Shown here: positions 8,647 to 17,169 of the stretch, piece by piece | Position numbering within the stretch: the first letter of the stretch is position 1 | How the letters are laid out: each line of letters starts with the position of its first letter | Assembly: GCA_965229935.1 (NCBI GenBank) | Contig: CBDDKB010000002.1 | Span: 2,480,001 to 2,544,000 of the forward strand | Source of the DNA: SPJN01 sp965229935 | GTDB taxonomy: Bacteria; Pseudomonadota; Alphaproteobacteria; SPJN01 | Direction: 5' to 3' | Length of the DNA stretch: 64,000 nucleotides | Translations under genes and position numbers: made by a program | The notes under the pieces: generated by a model | The model's database searches: none | Told to the model about the DNA's origin: nothing | The model's input: only the letters and a program-made list of their open reading frames with translations

Positions 8647-9591
8647 TTATCCTGCCACGCTAATAATGATTTTGCCTTGCGCGCGGCCAGATTTGCTGCG
8701 GGCATAGGCGGCGCCCGTTTCCTCCAGCGGAAAGGTGCTGTCAATTATCGGCTTAACTTGCCCTGCCTCTGTCCAGCCCGTGAGGGTATCCAGATCATCG
8801 CGCCAGGATTCCACCTGAATAATTGAGGCGCGCTTTTTGCTGGTAAGGCGCGTTGCGATTGTCGCCCACATATGTCCCATGGTTGAAACAAAGTGGCCAT
8901 CGGCCTTCATCAATTTTTTGCAGCGCCCCGGCGTTTCATAGGACGTGACGTCAAATACCAGATCAAAGGGGCCCGCACTATTCTTAAAGTCAACAGCGGT
9001 ATAATCGATCACGCTGTCCGCCCCTAACTGGGTAACAAGATCAAGATTGCGCGTACTGCACACCGCGGTAACGTGGCAGCCCATGGCCTTTGCGATTTGA
9101 ACCGCGAAGGTGCCCACGCCGCCTGACGCGCCGATGATCAGAACGTCGCTGCCTGCCTTGGCGCCTCCCAGCCGTAATCCTTGCAAGGCTGTTTGCGCGG
9201 CCAACGGGTAGGCTGCGGCTTCGTCAAATGATAGATTGGTTGGCATTGGGGCCAGTCTGATCTCATCTATGACGGCATAGTCCGCAAGCGAAACAGTCCT
9301 AAGCCGCATATCCATGCCATAAACGCGATCACCGACTTTGAAATTGCGCACTTGGCTGCCGACCTCAATAACAGTGCCAGCGAGATCATCACCCAGCACC
9401 GGTTTGGCGAGACGAACGCCAAAAAGGGCCATCAGGCTCGCCAATCTAGTGTTCAGCTTCCAATCTTTTGGATTAACTGAGGCGGCGTGAACTTTTACCA
9501 GAACCTGATGTTCATTTGGCTTGGGCTTTTTCTTGTCGGCGATCGTAAATCGCGTAAAGGGCGCAAGCCCACGCATCACAACAGCTTTCAT
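8647..9591 (-). CDS. MDR-family NADPH:quinone reductase / zinc-independent alcohol dehydrogenase-like protein
   Basis: A 314-residue medium-chain dehydrogenase/reductase. The N-terminal GroES-like domain contains VHAASVNPKDWKLN and LGDDLAGTVIEVG; the Rossmann NADPH site is IGASGGVGTFAVQIAK (about 153-168), followed by CSTRNLDLVTQLGADSVIDY. Zinc-ligand cysteines of alcohol dehydrogenases are absent, so quinone or enone reduction with NADPH is expected. Start ATG 9591 is preceded by a purine-rich AAAGGG. It is divergent from a TetR gene across about 280 bases, making it a likely target of that regulator. Substrate unknown. Confidence 0.88.
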   Translation of the reverse strand: MKAVVMRGLAPFTRFTIADKKKPKPNEHQVLVKVHAASVNPKDWKLNTRLASLMALFGVRLAKPVLGDDLAGTVIEVGSQVRNFKVGDRVYGMDMRLRTVSLADYAVIDEIRLAPMPTNLSFDEAAAYPLAAQTALQGLRLGGAKAGSDVLIIGASGGVGTFAVQIAKAMGCHVTAVCSTRNLDLVTQLGADSVIDYTAVDFKNSAGPFDLVFDVTSYETPGRCKKLMKADGHFVSTMGHMWATIATRLTSKKRASIIQVESWRDDLDTLTGWTEAGQVKPIIDSTFPLEETGAAYARSKSGRAQGKIIISVAG

Positions 9592-9756
9592 GCCCTAACC
9601 CTTTCTTTGGACCCCTAGTTTCTTATGGACTTGTGTACAATTGGATAGTCAGAAAGGCAAATAGCCTTGTTTTGAACGCCGCCTTGTTATCGGTGCTATA
9701 AAAGTGGCCTTAAGCAATTTTTCGCCGGGTCCGGTCTTTTCTCGACGCCCCACCAT

Positions 9757-9768
9757 TTCGATATCGAA
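9757..9768. promoter_or_regulatory. 12-bp perfect palindrome, candidate TetR operator
   Basis: TTCGATATCGAA sits in the 281-base divergent region between the quinone reductase and the TetR gene, 105 bases before the TetR start. TetR proteins commonly bind such palindromes in the shared promoter region. Binding is inferred from position and symmetry only. Confidence 0.35.
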
Positions 9769-9872
9769 TAGGCCTTGTTTATCAGCTATGGTCGGATGTG
9801 ATCGGCTATGTGCTGTTCAGTGATGAAAATGGTGGCAGCGTCCGCCGCATAGAAGAAGTCGTTGAAAGATTT

Positions 9873-10517
9873 ATGACCAACGCTGATGAGAAACGATCCG
9901 GCACGCTAAGCCGCACAGATCGCAGGCGTCGCAAAACAAGGGACAAGCTGATCAAGGCTGCCATGGACGTGTTTGCGGACAAGGGGATTGATGCAACCTC
10001 TGTCATGGATATTACAGAGCGTGCTGATCTGGGTATAGGAACCTTCTATACCTATTTCCCGGCCAAGGAAGATATTGTTGCGGGTGTCGTTGCTGACAAG
10101 CTTGCCGATTTATCAACAAAGATAGAGCGGCATGCCCAAAAATTTGAAGACGGTACGATCAATACGGTTCTGGGTGCGCGTTGCCTTGTGCAGTTGCTTT
10201 TAAAGGATGAGGCGTTTGATTGGCTTAGTGCCCGTCCTGAGATTTTGGTGCGTGAGATGTTGAATAATACCGCGCCCGCCGCTGTAGCTGACGCCGCGGA
10301 TGGGGTTTTATCAGGCAAATTCAGCGTGAACACTGCCGATGTAAGATTGCAGGTGATGGGCTTGTGGGGGCTGGTCGGCTTTATTTCAGCGTCGCGCGCA
10401 TTGGGCCAGTTCGAGGATGCCGACAAGGTCTTTGCCACCGCTTTTTTGCGTGCGCTTGGTGCCGACCCCGCGACGATAGACGAGTTGTTGGCGATTCCAT
10501 TGCCCGATTTTGACTAG
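9873..10517 (+). CDS. TetR/AcrR-family transcriptional regulator
   Basis: A 214-residue TetR-type repressor. The N-terminal HTH runs RDKLIKAAMDVFADKG ... ITERADLGIGTFYTYFPAKEDI, the classic TetR DNA-binding block (about residues 22-70); the rest is a helical ligand-binding domain without a recognisable ligand. Start ATG 9873 is preferred over the upstream in-frame codon at 9798 because it is preceded by GAAAGA and places the HTH at the usual distance from the N-terminus. Likely autoregulated and controlling the divergent quinone reductase. Confidence 0.88.
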   Translation: MTNADEKRSGTLSRTDRRRRKTRDKLIKAAMDVFADKGIDATSVMDITERADLGIGTFYTYFPAKEDIVAGVVADKLADLSTKIERHAQKFEDGTINTVLGARCLVQLLLKDEAFDWLSARPEILVREMLNNTAPAAVADAADGVLSGKFSVNTADVRLQVMGLWGLVGFISASRALGQFEDADKVFATAFLRALGADPATIDELLAIPLPDFD

Positions 10518-10530
10518 CGACGGGTCAGCG

Positions 10531-11391
10531 TCATTTGAAGTCCTGACTATGTGCGCTGATAAAGTCGGCTAGGCTTGCAGGTTCGCGCCCCAGCAGGTGT
10601 GTAATGTCGGTCTTGTTGTGAATGTCGCCCTGCGCTGAAAACAGTTTGGCCATTTGAATTTGGTGGCGGCGTTGCCATGGGGGTGCCCCCCTTAGTCTTA
10701 GGGCAATGCTTGATATCCAGATTGGCAGTGCCTTGTAGCTTACGGTGCGGCCAATGGTTTGGGAGACGATGGCGGCGACATCCTGAAATGTGCCGTCGTC
10801 GCCGATCAATTCAACAATTTGCCCGAAGAAATCATCTGATTGCAGGATATGGGCTGCGGCGGCGGCAATGTCTTGTGCATCAATAAAGGTCAGATTTTGT
10901 GTACCGTTGAACGGCATCATAATTGGCCTGCCATTGCGGACGAATGTTGCGGGCATATCAAGCAGGTTTTGCATAAAGAATGTGGGCCGCAGGATCGTGT
11001 AAGGGATCCCGCTTTTCTTCAACGCCGCTTCAATCCTGAAATGTTGCTGGCCCATGTCCGACACGCTGTCCGGCGCGATCGATTGGGAGGAGCCTGATAT
11101 TTTGACGATATGATCAAAGCCTTGTTGAGTGGCGACAGTGATCGCGTTGATCTGTTGTTGTTCCATATCCGGTCCATGCGCCGAAAGCAGGAACAGGCGT
11201 TTGCCACCCTGAAAAGCAGGGGCGAGACTGGCGGGGTCATTCATGTCGCCGCAGGCAATGTCTGCATCAAGGCCAAGTGATTGCAGCTTGTCGGCGTTTC
11301 GCCCCACAAGGCGTATCGCAACATGTTGTTGGTTCAGATTGCGGGCAAGATGACCGCCGATCAGACCCGTTGCGCCAAGAATGATAATCAT
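10531..11391 (-). CDS. NmrA-like atypical SDR, NAD(P)-binding protein
   Basis: A 286-residue atypical short-chain dehydrogenase. The N-terminal nucleotide-binding motif GATGLIGGHLARNL and the second strand VGRN, then ISGSSQ and YTILRPTFFMQNLL, match NmrA/NAD(P)H:quinone sensor-type proteins; the canonical YxxxK catalytic pair is not evident, so it may be a redox sensor or an isomerase/reductase. RBS GGAGAG precedes ATG 11391. Its start overlaps the stop of the upstream GST by four bases, so the two are translationally coupled. Substrate unknown. Confidence 0.83.
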   Translation of the reverse strand: MIIILGATGLIGGHLARNLNQQHVAIRLVGRNADKLQSLGLDADIACGDMNDPASLAPAFQGGKRLFLLSAHGPDMEQQQINAITVATQQGFDHIVKISGSSQSIAPDSVSDMGQQHFRIEAALKKSGIPYTILRPTFFMQNLLDMPATFVRNGRPIMMPFNGTQNLTFIDAQDIAAAAAHILQSDDFFGQIVELIGDDGTFQDVAAIVSQTIGRTVSYKALPIWISSIALRLRGAPPWQRRHQIQMAKLFSAQGDIHNKTDITHLLGREPASLADFISAHSQDFK

Positions 11392-12218
11392 GCTGCTCTC
11401 CTTTGATAGGTGGTGATACCTGTTCCGGTCAGGGCGCGAAAGCGCGAATAAATGGTCATCATCGTGCGAATGCGTGGTTGTTCATGGGCAGTGATTGCCG
11501 CCTTGAATGAAGGCTTGTTCCTGTAGGTATCAAGCCAGCGCTTGACGCTAGGCGTCGCTGAAAAATCCCACCGCATGAGGTGTAGGCGATAGGCGATGAT
11601 AACCCATGATATGTCAGCGTTGGAGAGGGTTGATCCCAACAGCCATTGGTGGCCTGTCTGTGACAGGCGTTGATCAATTTCTAGGAAACCTTTCTGCATA
11701 CGCCTAACGTCTTGTTCGATACGGGACGCGTCAAACCCCTTTGAAAATTCCCGATTAAAGGCAATCAGCTCTGCATTCTGATGGCGATTGGCAAAATCCT
11801 CCACCTGTTTGGTGGACATTTTCTGTTTGGGCTTGAGCAGAAATTCATGAGTAAGAAGTTTGAGCGCGCCTTGAAGGTCATCGGCCTGCTGCAGCAACAA
11901 GCTTTCTGTATCTGCATCGACCGCCGCAAGGGGCGTGTCTGGAAACTGCGCCTCCAGATAAAGCAGAATGTCCATCGATTCGGTAATCACCCGCTCATCA
12001 TGCACCAATGTTGGCACCAAACCAGCCGGATTGATTTGTTGATACCAGTCGGTTGCGTGTTCTTGCGCGGGCAGGTCGATGTGATGGCTTTCCCACGCCA
12101 AGCCCTTTTCTTCTAATGATAACCGCACCCGTTGCGAACAACTGGACAGGCTATAGTGGAACAGGTGCAGCCCTTGTAAAGACCGTGCCAGCTTGCTTTT
12201 TGACTCTAGGATCGGCAT
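11388..12218 (-). CDS. Glutathione S-transferase family protein
   Basis: A 276-residue GST-like protein: thioredoxin-fold N-terminus (LHLFHYSLSSCSQRVRLSLE, INPAGLVPTLVHD, ITESMDILLYLE with the glutathione-binding Glu-Ser) followed by an all-helical C-terminal domain containing LGSTLSNADISWV. A Ser-Ser-Cys near the active-site position suggests a Ser- or Cys-type enzyme. Start taken at ATG 12218 behind GGGAAAG; upstream in-frame codons at 12248 and 12260 lack a ribosome binding site. First gene of a two-gene operon with the NmrA-like protein, suggesting detoxification or modification of an electrophile. Substrate unknown. Confidence 0.85.
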   Translation of the reverse strand: MPILESKSKLARSLQGLHLFHYSLSSCSQRVRLSLEEKGLAWESHHIDLPAQEHATDWYQQINPAGLVPTLVHDERVITESMDILLYLEAQFPDTPLAAVDADTESLLLQQADDLQGALKLLTHEFLLKPKQKMSTKQVEDFANRHQNAELIAFNREFSKGFDASRIEQDVRRMQKGFLEIDQRLSQTGHQWLLGSTLSNADISWVIIAYRLHLMRWDFSATPSVKRWLDTYRNKPSFKAAITAHEQPRIRTMMTIYSRFRALTGTGITTYQRRAA

Positions 12219-12568
12219 CTGCTTTCCCGCATACTGAATGAAATTCATTATTGAATGCAACTCGCATATAGGGTCGCATGAATAGGAGTCAAGGGGTGCC
12301 GGGTTTAAAGATAGTGCTGTCAGTGCTGCGCGCAGTCATTTAGCCCCTTATTTGAGTCGCCAATTCTTGGCCCCAAAGCCGGCGTGCAACATTGTCAAAA
12401 CCGAGTTTATTTACGTAAAAACAAGATGTTACATGGAAGGTTTGCCCATATTGTCACGTAGCGCTGCAATGCAACAATAATATTTGACAGCAATACTGAC
12501 CTATGTTTGACTGTGCTCATCCCAACGACGGGTATCCATCGGTTCGGTGACGGACCGTGGCCTTCGAA
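12219..12568. other. Non-coding region upstream of the nitrate operon
   Basis: No gene is seen. The region holds the GST promoter on the minus strand and presumably the nitrate-operon promoter on the plus strand. Notable points: a 10-base palindrome TTTACGTAAA at 12410-12419, TTGACA at 12484-12489, and TTGACT at 12507-12512 with a weak GGGTAT 17 bases downstream (12530-12535), which would start the transcript just before the leader hairpins. No sigma-54 promoter with correct GG-N10-GC spacing was found. Confidence 0.4.
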
Positions 12569-12620
12569 TGAAGACAAGAATGTTTTCAGATCAGCGAAGG
12601 CAAGTTGACGAAAGAGCGTC
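12569..12620 (+). ncRNA. Candidate NasT (ANTAR) target leader RNA with two hexaloop hairpins
   Basis: ANTAR antiterminators such as NasT bind two adjacent stem-loops whose six-base loops carry A at position 1 and G at position 4. Here hairpin 1 is TGAAGAC / GTTTTCA (12569-12575 and 12582-12588, one G-U pair) with loop AAGAAT, and hairpin 2 is GACG / CGTC (12607-12610 and 12617-12620) with loop AAAGAG, a perfect A1/G4 match. Hairpin 1 keeps A1 but has G at position 3. The linker is 18 bases. nasT and nasS lie at the end of the same cluster, so the biology fits well. Confidence 0.6.
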
Positions 12621-12671
12621 TTCACACATTTTGAAACCATTTGGTTTTGTGTTGATCGCTTACGTTTTATT
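12615..12671 (+). terminator. Possible NasT-controlled terminator overlapping hairpin 2
   Basis: Nested complementary segments can form one long structure: AGCG (12615-12618) with CGCT (12657-12660), ACACA with TGTGT in the middle, and AAACC / GGTTT (12634-12638 and 12643-12647) closing an ATTT loop; TACGTTTTATT follows. The 5' arm uses bases of the hairpin 2 stem, so the two folds exclude each other, as in known ANTAR antitermination. It is GC-poor for a terminator, hence the caution. Confidence 0.4.
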
Positions 12672-12685
12672 GGAGCCTGTCTTAG

Positions 12686-14068
12686 ATGCGACTTACAACT
12701 AAAATCTCCCGTTATTTAAAGCCTTTGTCCTTTGCCGTCAGCCTAACTGCGCTTGGTGCCGCGTTTGCACCTGCGTCAGCAGAAATGCTTGATGTTGAAA
12801 AGGACGAGCTGACCGTCGGCTTTATCAAGCTGACAGATATGGCCCCCCTCGCCATCGCCTATGAAAAGGGCTTTTTTGAGGATGAGGGCCTGTTCGTCAC
12901 CCTTGAAGCCCAAGCCAACTGGAAAGTTCTGCTCGATCGCGTGATTGATGGTCAGCTTGACGGTGCCCACATGCTGGCGGGGCAGCCGCTGGCCGCCACA
13001 ATCGGTTTTGGCACCAAGGCTGATATCGTCACTGCCTTTTCAATGGACTTGAACGGCAATGGCATCACCATGTCGAACGAGGTGTGGGAACAGATGAAGC
13101 CCAATGTTCCGGTCGGTGAAGATGGCAAGCCGCAACATCCGATCAGCGCCGCGGCGCTAAAGCCTGTCGTTGACAGCTATCGCGATGAGGGCAAGCCCTT
13201 TAAACTTGGCATGGTCTTTCCCGTGTCTACCCATAATTATGAATTGCGTTACTGGCTGGCCGCGGGCGGTATCAATCCCGGCTATTATGGCCGCGTAAAT
13301 ACGTCAGGTCAGATTGGCGCCGATGCGCTGTTGTCCGTGACACCGCCGCCGCAAATGCCCTCTACCATGGAAGCGGGTACAATTTACGGCTATTGCGTGG
13401 GCGAACCTTGGAACCAGCAGGCGGTCTTTATGGGCATTGGTGTGCCTGTCGTGACCGACTATGAAATCTGGAAAAACAATCCTGAAAAGGTCTATGGCGT
13501 GTCAGCCAAATGGGCCGAGGAAAATCCCAACACCCATATCGCCTTTGTCAAAGCGATGATCCGCGCGGCCATGTGGCTTGATGAAAATGACAATGCCAAC
13601 CGGAAAGAGGCTGTGAAGATCCTGTCCCGTTCTGAATATGTCGGCGCGGACGAAAAAGTGATCGCCGCGTCTATGACGGGCACATTTGAATATGAAAAGG
13701 GCGATGTGCGCGATGTGCCTGATTTCAACGTCTTTTTCCGCTATAACGCCACCTATCCTTATTACTCCGACGCGATCTGGTATCTGACGCAGATGCGCCG
13801 TTGGGGCCAAATCCCTGAGCAGAAGTCTGACGGTTGGTACAAGGATATGGCGGTCAAGGTTTACCGTCCTGACATCTACAAACAAGCCGCCCTGTCACTG
13901 ATTGATGATGGCTATGCCACCGAAGCAGACTTTGACTTTGCGACCGATGGCTTCAAGCCGCCGCAAACCGGCTTTATCGATGGCAAGACCTTCGACGGCA
14001 AACAGCCCAACGCCTATTTGGAAGGTTTCGAGATCGGCCTAAAAGGCGCCGATCTGGTAGAAGAGTGA
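12686..14068 (+). CDS. nrtA: ABC transporter nitrate-binding protein, periplasmic (NrtA-like)
   Basis: Solute-binding component for nitrate/nitrite uptake, 460 residues. A Sec signal peptide (hydrophobic segment about 15-30, cleavage after APASA) exports it. The mature part matches NrtA/NasS: ELTVGFIKLTDMAPLAIAYEKG, DGAHMLAGQPLA, SMDLNGNGITMSNEVW, and YGYCVGEPWNQQA, residues lining the nitrate pocket in NrtA. Typical family length. First gene of the nitrate operon, just after the leader RNA; TGGAG at 12671-12675 may serve as ribosome binding site. It is a paralogue of the cytoplasmic sensor nasS at 24658. Confidence 0.94.
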   Translation: MRLTTKISRYLKPLSFAVSLTALGAAFAPASAEMLDVEKDELTVGFIKLTDMAPLAIAYEKGFFEDEGLFVTLEAQANWKVLLDRVIDGQLDGAHMLAGQPLAATIGFGTKADIVTAFSMDLNGNGITMSNEVWEQMKPNVPVGEDGKPQHPISAAALKPVVDSYRDEGKPFKLGMVFPVSTHNYELRYWLAAGGINPGYYGRVNTSGQIGADALLSVTPPPQMPSTMEAGTIYGYCVGEPWNQQAVFMGIGVPVVTDYEIWKNNPEKVYGVSAKWAEENPNTHIAFVKAMIRAAMWLDENDNANRKEAVKILSRSEYVGADEKVIAASMTGTFEYEKGDVRDVPDFNVFFRYNATYPYYSDAIWYLTQMRRWGQIPEQKSDGWYKDMAVKVYRPDIYKQAALSLIDDGYATEADFDFATDGFKPPQTGFIDGKTFDGKQPNAYLEGFEIGLKGADLVEE

Positions 14069-14078
14069 GGACATAGAG

Positions 14079-15281
14079 ATGAGTAGCCCCATGAATAATC
14101 TCGCCGTTAACTCTGAAGTGATAGAGCAGGTGGATACTGCAAACGTAACCACCCCAAATGAAGCGGACCCCGCTGAAACAAAAAGTGCCACAGTAACCAC
14201 CATGCCCATCACAACAAACCGCGCCGCTGATAGCGGCCTGAAAAAAGCAGGCGCCATCTTGTTGCTGGTGCTTGGCAAACTCACCGCCTTTTTGGCGCTG
14301 ATCGGGTTCAGCTTCATCACCCCCATGATCAAATTGTTCAAGGGTGAAGACCCCAAACAGCAATTGGCTGAAATCTGGCGCGGCCTTGGTGTTCCCCTGC
14401 TGGCCATTGGCGTGTTTTTGGTACTTTGGTCCGCTGGCGCGTCACAGGTCAAAACCTCGCTGGGGGTTATCCCCGGCCCGGCAGCGGTTTATGAACAGTT
14501 TGAGGCCTTGGTCGATGATCACAAAGTGATGCGTGACAAGGAAGCCGCCTTTTATGAACGCCAAGATGCCCGCAATGCCAAATTTATCGAAATGGGCAAG
14601 CCTGAACGGGTGAAGGAACGCGCCTTTACCGGCAAGCCGACCTATTTCGACCAAATCTGGACCTCTCTTAAGACAGTGTTTTTCGGTTTCTTGATTGCAA
14701 CGCTGATCGCAGTGCCGCTGGGCATTTTCTCAGGCCTGTCACCGACCTTTAACGCGGCGATGAGCCCGCTGATACAAATCTTTAAACCCGTGTCCCCCTT
14801 GGCCTGGTTGCCGATTGTGACCATGGTTGTCTCTGCGCTTTATTTGACGCCTGCAGAATGGATGCCGAAAAGCTTTCTGATCTCTGCCGTCACAGTGACC
14901 TTGTGTTCCTTGTGGCCGACGCTGATCAATACCGCGCTTGGTGTATCCAGCATCGACAAGGATCTGATGAATGTAGCCAAGGTGCTGCAGCTCAAGCAGC
15001 GTGATACGATTTTCAAGCTGGTGATCCCGTCATCCCTGCCTTTGATCTTTACGGGTCTGCGCCTATCACTGGGTGTTGGCTGGATGGTGCTGATCGCCGC
15101 TGAAATGCTGGCACAGAATCCGGGCCTTGGCAAATTTGTGTGGGATGAATTCCAGAACGGCTCCTCTGTCTCATTGGCGCGGATCATGGTTGCTGTGTTG
15201 ACCATCGGTGTGATCGGCTTTGGCCTAGATCGGATCATGTACACGCTGCAAACCGCCTTCACCTTTACTGACAAACGCTAG
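14079..15281 (+). CDS. nrtB: Nitrate ABC transporter permease (NrtB-like)
   Basis: Inner-membrane permease of 400 residues, BPD_transp_1 type. A polar N-terminal tail (about 50 residues, Thr/Ala/Asn-rich) precedes hydrophobic segments and a periplasmic or cytoplasmic insert, then the conserved permease core: TSLKTVFFGFLIATLIAVPLG, FKPVSPLAWLPI, and the EAA coupling loop around LPLIFTGLRLSLGVGWMVLI. Longer than a minimal NrtB (about 270-280 residues) because of the N-terminal extension, a known feature of the longer NrtB variant. Starts 10 bases after nrtA; the fused ATPase follows after 18 bases. Confidence 0.92.
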   Translation: MSSPMNNLAVNSEVIEQVDTANVTTPNEADPAETKSATVTTMPITTNRAADSGLKKAGAILLLVLGKLTAFLALIGFSFITPMIKLFKGEDPKQQLAEIWRGLGVPLLAIGVFLVLWSAGASQVKTSLGVIPGPAAVYEQFEALVDDHKVMRDKEAAFYERQDARNAKFIEMGKPERVKERAFTGKPTYFDQIWTSLKTVFFGFLIATLIAVPLGIFSGLSPTFNAAMSPLIQIFKPVSPLAWLPIVTMVVSALYLTPAEWMPKSFLISAVTVTLCSLWPTLINTALGVSSIDKDLMNVAKVLQLKQRDTIFKLVIPSSLPLIFTGLRLSLGVGWMVLIAAEMLAQNPGLGKFVWDEFQNGSSVSLARIMVAVLTIGVIGFGLDRIMYTLQTAFTFTDKR

Positions 15282-15299
15282 GACAGGAAAGGAAGCCCC

Positions 15300-17030
15300 A
15301 TGAGCATCACTGCACAACCGATCCTGTCCCTTAAGAATGTCAGCAAAGGCTATGGCAAGGAAACCATATTGCAGGACATCAATCTTGATGTTGCGGAAAA
15401 TGAGTTTGTCGCCATTGTCGGATTTTCAGGCAGCGGTAAGACAACATTGATTTCAATGATCGCTGGCCTGTTGGCCCCTGATCAAGGCACCGTCATGTTT
15501 GAGGGGGAGCAGGTCAAGGGTGCCTCGCGCGACCGCGGTGTCGTGTTTCAAAACTATTCGCTGATGCCGTGGCTGTCTGTGGCAGGCAATATCAAGCTTG
15601 CTGTTGATGCGGTTTTTCCCGACATGGCAGAAGAAGACAAGATCGAACGCATTGACCATTATATCAACATGGTTGGCCTAAGCCACGCGGTTGACCGCAA
15701 ACCTGCGGAACTGTCTGGTGGCATGCGGCAACGGGTGAATGTGGCGCGTGCCTTGGCGATCCAGCCTAAGCTGTTGCTGCTTGATGAACCGTTAAGTGCA
15801 CTTGATGCTCTGACCCGTGCGAACCTGCAGGACGAGATTGAGCAGATTTGGTCAAGCGAGAAAAAGACCGTCATCCTGATCACCAATGATGTGGATGAGG
15901 CACTGTTGCTGGCCGACCGGATCATCCCGCTTAATCCCGGCCCCAATGCAACATTCGGCCCGGCCTTCAAGGTGAATATCCCCCGTCCCCGTGACCGCAA
16001 GGATATGAACCATGATGAAGAGTTTATTCGTCTGCGCGGTGAAATCACAAACTATCTGACCAAGGTCGGCCTGGCAAAAGCTGCCGAAGAAAGCGGCCCG
16101 GCCCTGCCTGATGTGACGCCGATTACGGCTATGCTGAACGGCCTTAAAACCAGTTTGAAAGATGCCCGTGCAACCCGCGAGATTGAGCTGCCCCAAGCGG
16201 CACTGGATGCCGGTAAGGCGCAATTCAATGCGGTCAACAAATTTGTTGAATTCTATAATGTCACAAAAGTGTATGACACGCCGACAGGCCCATTGACCGT
16301 TGTGGATGGGTTTGATCTGAACCTGAAAAAAGGTGAGTTCATTTCCCTGATCGGTCATTCAGGTTGCGGCAAGTCAACCGTGCTGTCCATGGCGGCTGGT
16401 CTTAACCCGATCAGCGATGGCGGTATTGTGCTTGATGCCCGCGAAATCGATGGCGCAGGCCCTGATCGCGGTGTTGTGTTTCAGGCCCCGTCATTGTTTC
16501 CATGGATGACCGCCTATCAGAATGTGGCGTTGGGCGTTGAACGTGTTTATCCCCATGCCTCTGCGGCAGAGCGCAAGGACATTATTGAATATTATCTGAC
16601 CCGTGTCGGCTTGGCAGATTCAATGCACAAGTCCGCTGCGGATTTGTCTAACGGGATGAAGCAGCGCGTTGGTATTGCCCGCGCCTTTGCCTTGTCACCG
16701 AAATTCCTGCTGCTTGATGAACCGTTTGGCATGCTTGACAGCTTGACCCGTTGGGAATTGCAGGATGTTTTGATGGACGTGTGGAGCCGCACGCAAGTGA
16801 CCGCAATCTGTGTCACGCATGATGTCGATGAAGCCATCCTGCTTGCCGACCGGGTTGTGATGATGAGCAACGGCCCCAACGCCCGGGTTGGTAAAATTAT
16901 GGAGGTTGACTTGCCCCGTCCGCGCACGCGGCAGGCATTGCTTGACCATCCTGATTATTACAAATACCGCGAACAGCTTCTCACATTCTTGGAAGAATAT
17001 GAGAATGAAAAGAAAGAAAAGGCTGCCTGA
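15300..17030 (+). CDS. nrtC: Nitrate ABC transporter ATPase, two fused nucleotide-binding domains (NrtC/NrtD-like)
   Basis: A 576-residue protein with two complete ABC ATPase domains that power nitrate import with NrtB. Domain 1 (about 8-240): Walker A GFSGSGKTT, signature LSGGMRQRV, Walker B LLLLDEP, but the switch histidine is replaced by Asn (TNDVDEA, residue 196). Domain 2 (about 318-560): Walker A GHSGCGKST, signature LSNGMKQRV with Asn 451, Walker B LLLLDEP, and a normal THDVDEA. A helical linker of about 70 residues joins them. The substitutions fall in the same composite ATP site, pointing to one degenerate and one canonical site. There is no C-terminal NrtA-like domain as in cyanobacterial NrtC. 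Confidence 0.93.
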   Translation: MSITAQPILSLKNVSKGYGKETILQDINLDVAENEFVAIVGFSGSGKTTLISMIAGLLAPDQGTVMFEGEQVKGASRDRGVVFQNYSLMPWLSVAGNIKLAVDAVFPDMAEEDKIERIDHYINMVGLSHAVDRKPAELSGGMRQRVNVARALAIQPKLLLLDEPLSALDALTRANLQDEIEQIWSSEKKTVILITNDVDEALLLADRIIPLNPGPNATFGPAFKVNIPRPRDRKDMNHDEEFIRLRGEITNYLTKVGLAKAAEESGPALPDVTPITAMLNGLKTSLKDARATREIELPQAALDAGKAQFNAVNKFVEFYNVTKVYDTPTGPLTVVDGFDLNLKKGEFISLIGHSGCGKSTVLSMAAGLNPISDGGIVLDAREIDGAGPDRGVVFQAPSLFPWMTAYQNVALGVERVYPHASAAERKDIIEYYLTRVGLADSMHKSAADLSNGMKQRVGIARAFALSPKFLLLDEPFGMLDSLTRWELQDVLMDVWSRTQVTAICVTHDVDEAILLADRVVMMSNGPNARVGKIMEVDLPRPRTRQALLDHPDYYKYREQLLTFLEEYENEKKEKAA

Positions 17031-17093
17031 ACAACAGCGTTCAAGCGACCTTAGACATACATAACCCGGGTCAACGGCGGCCCTCTTTTAACT

Positions 17094-17135
17094 GCATCGA
17101 TGCAATCGATCCCCACGGATATCCGTGTGTGGATC
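17094..17135 (+). promoter_or_regulatory. Strong hairpin and palindrome between the ATPase and porin genes
   Basis: A 10-base palindrome GCATCGATGC (17094-17103) is followed by a long hairpin: outer arms GATCC (17108-17112) and GGATC (17131-17135) enclosing CACGGAT / ATCCGTG (17114-17127). There is no T-run directly after it, so it is more likely an RNA processing or stability element, or an attenuation site, than a simple terminator. It splits the cluster into transport genes and porin/reductase genes. Confidence 0.45.
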
Positions 17136-17169
17136 ACCGCATGAATGATGTTTTGAAAGGGCTTTTGCC

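Noticed and set aside
12430..12445. Sigma-54-like TGG...TGC upstream of the nitrate operon
   Set aside because: Only seven bases separate the GG and GC dinucleotides instead of ten.
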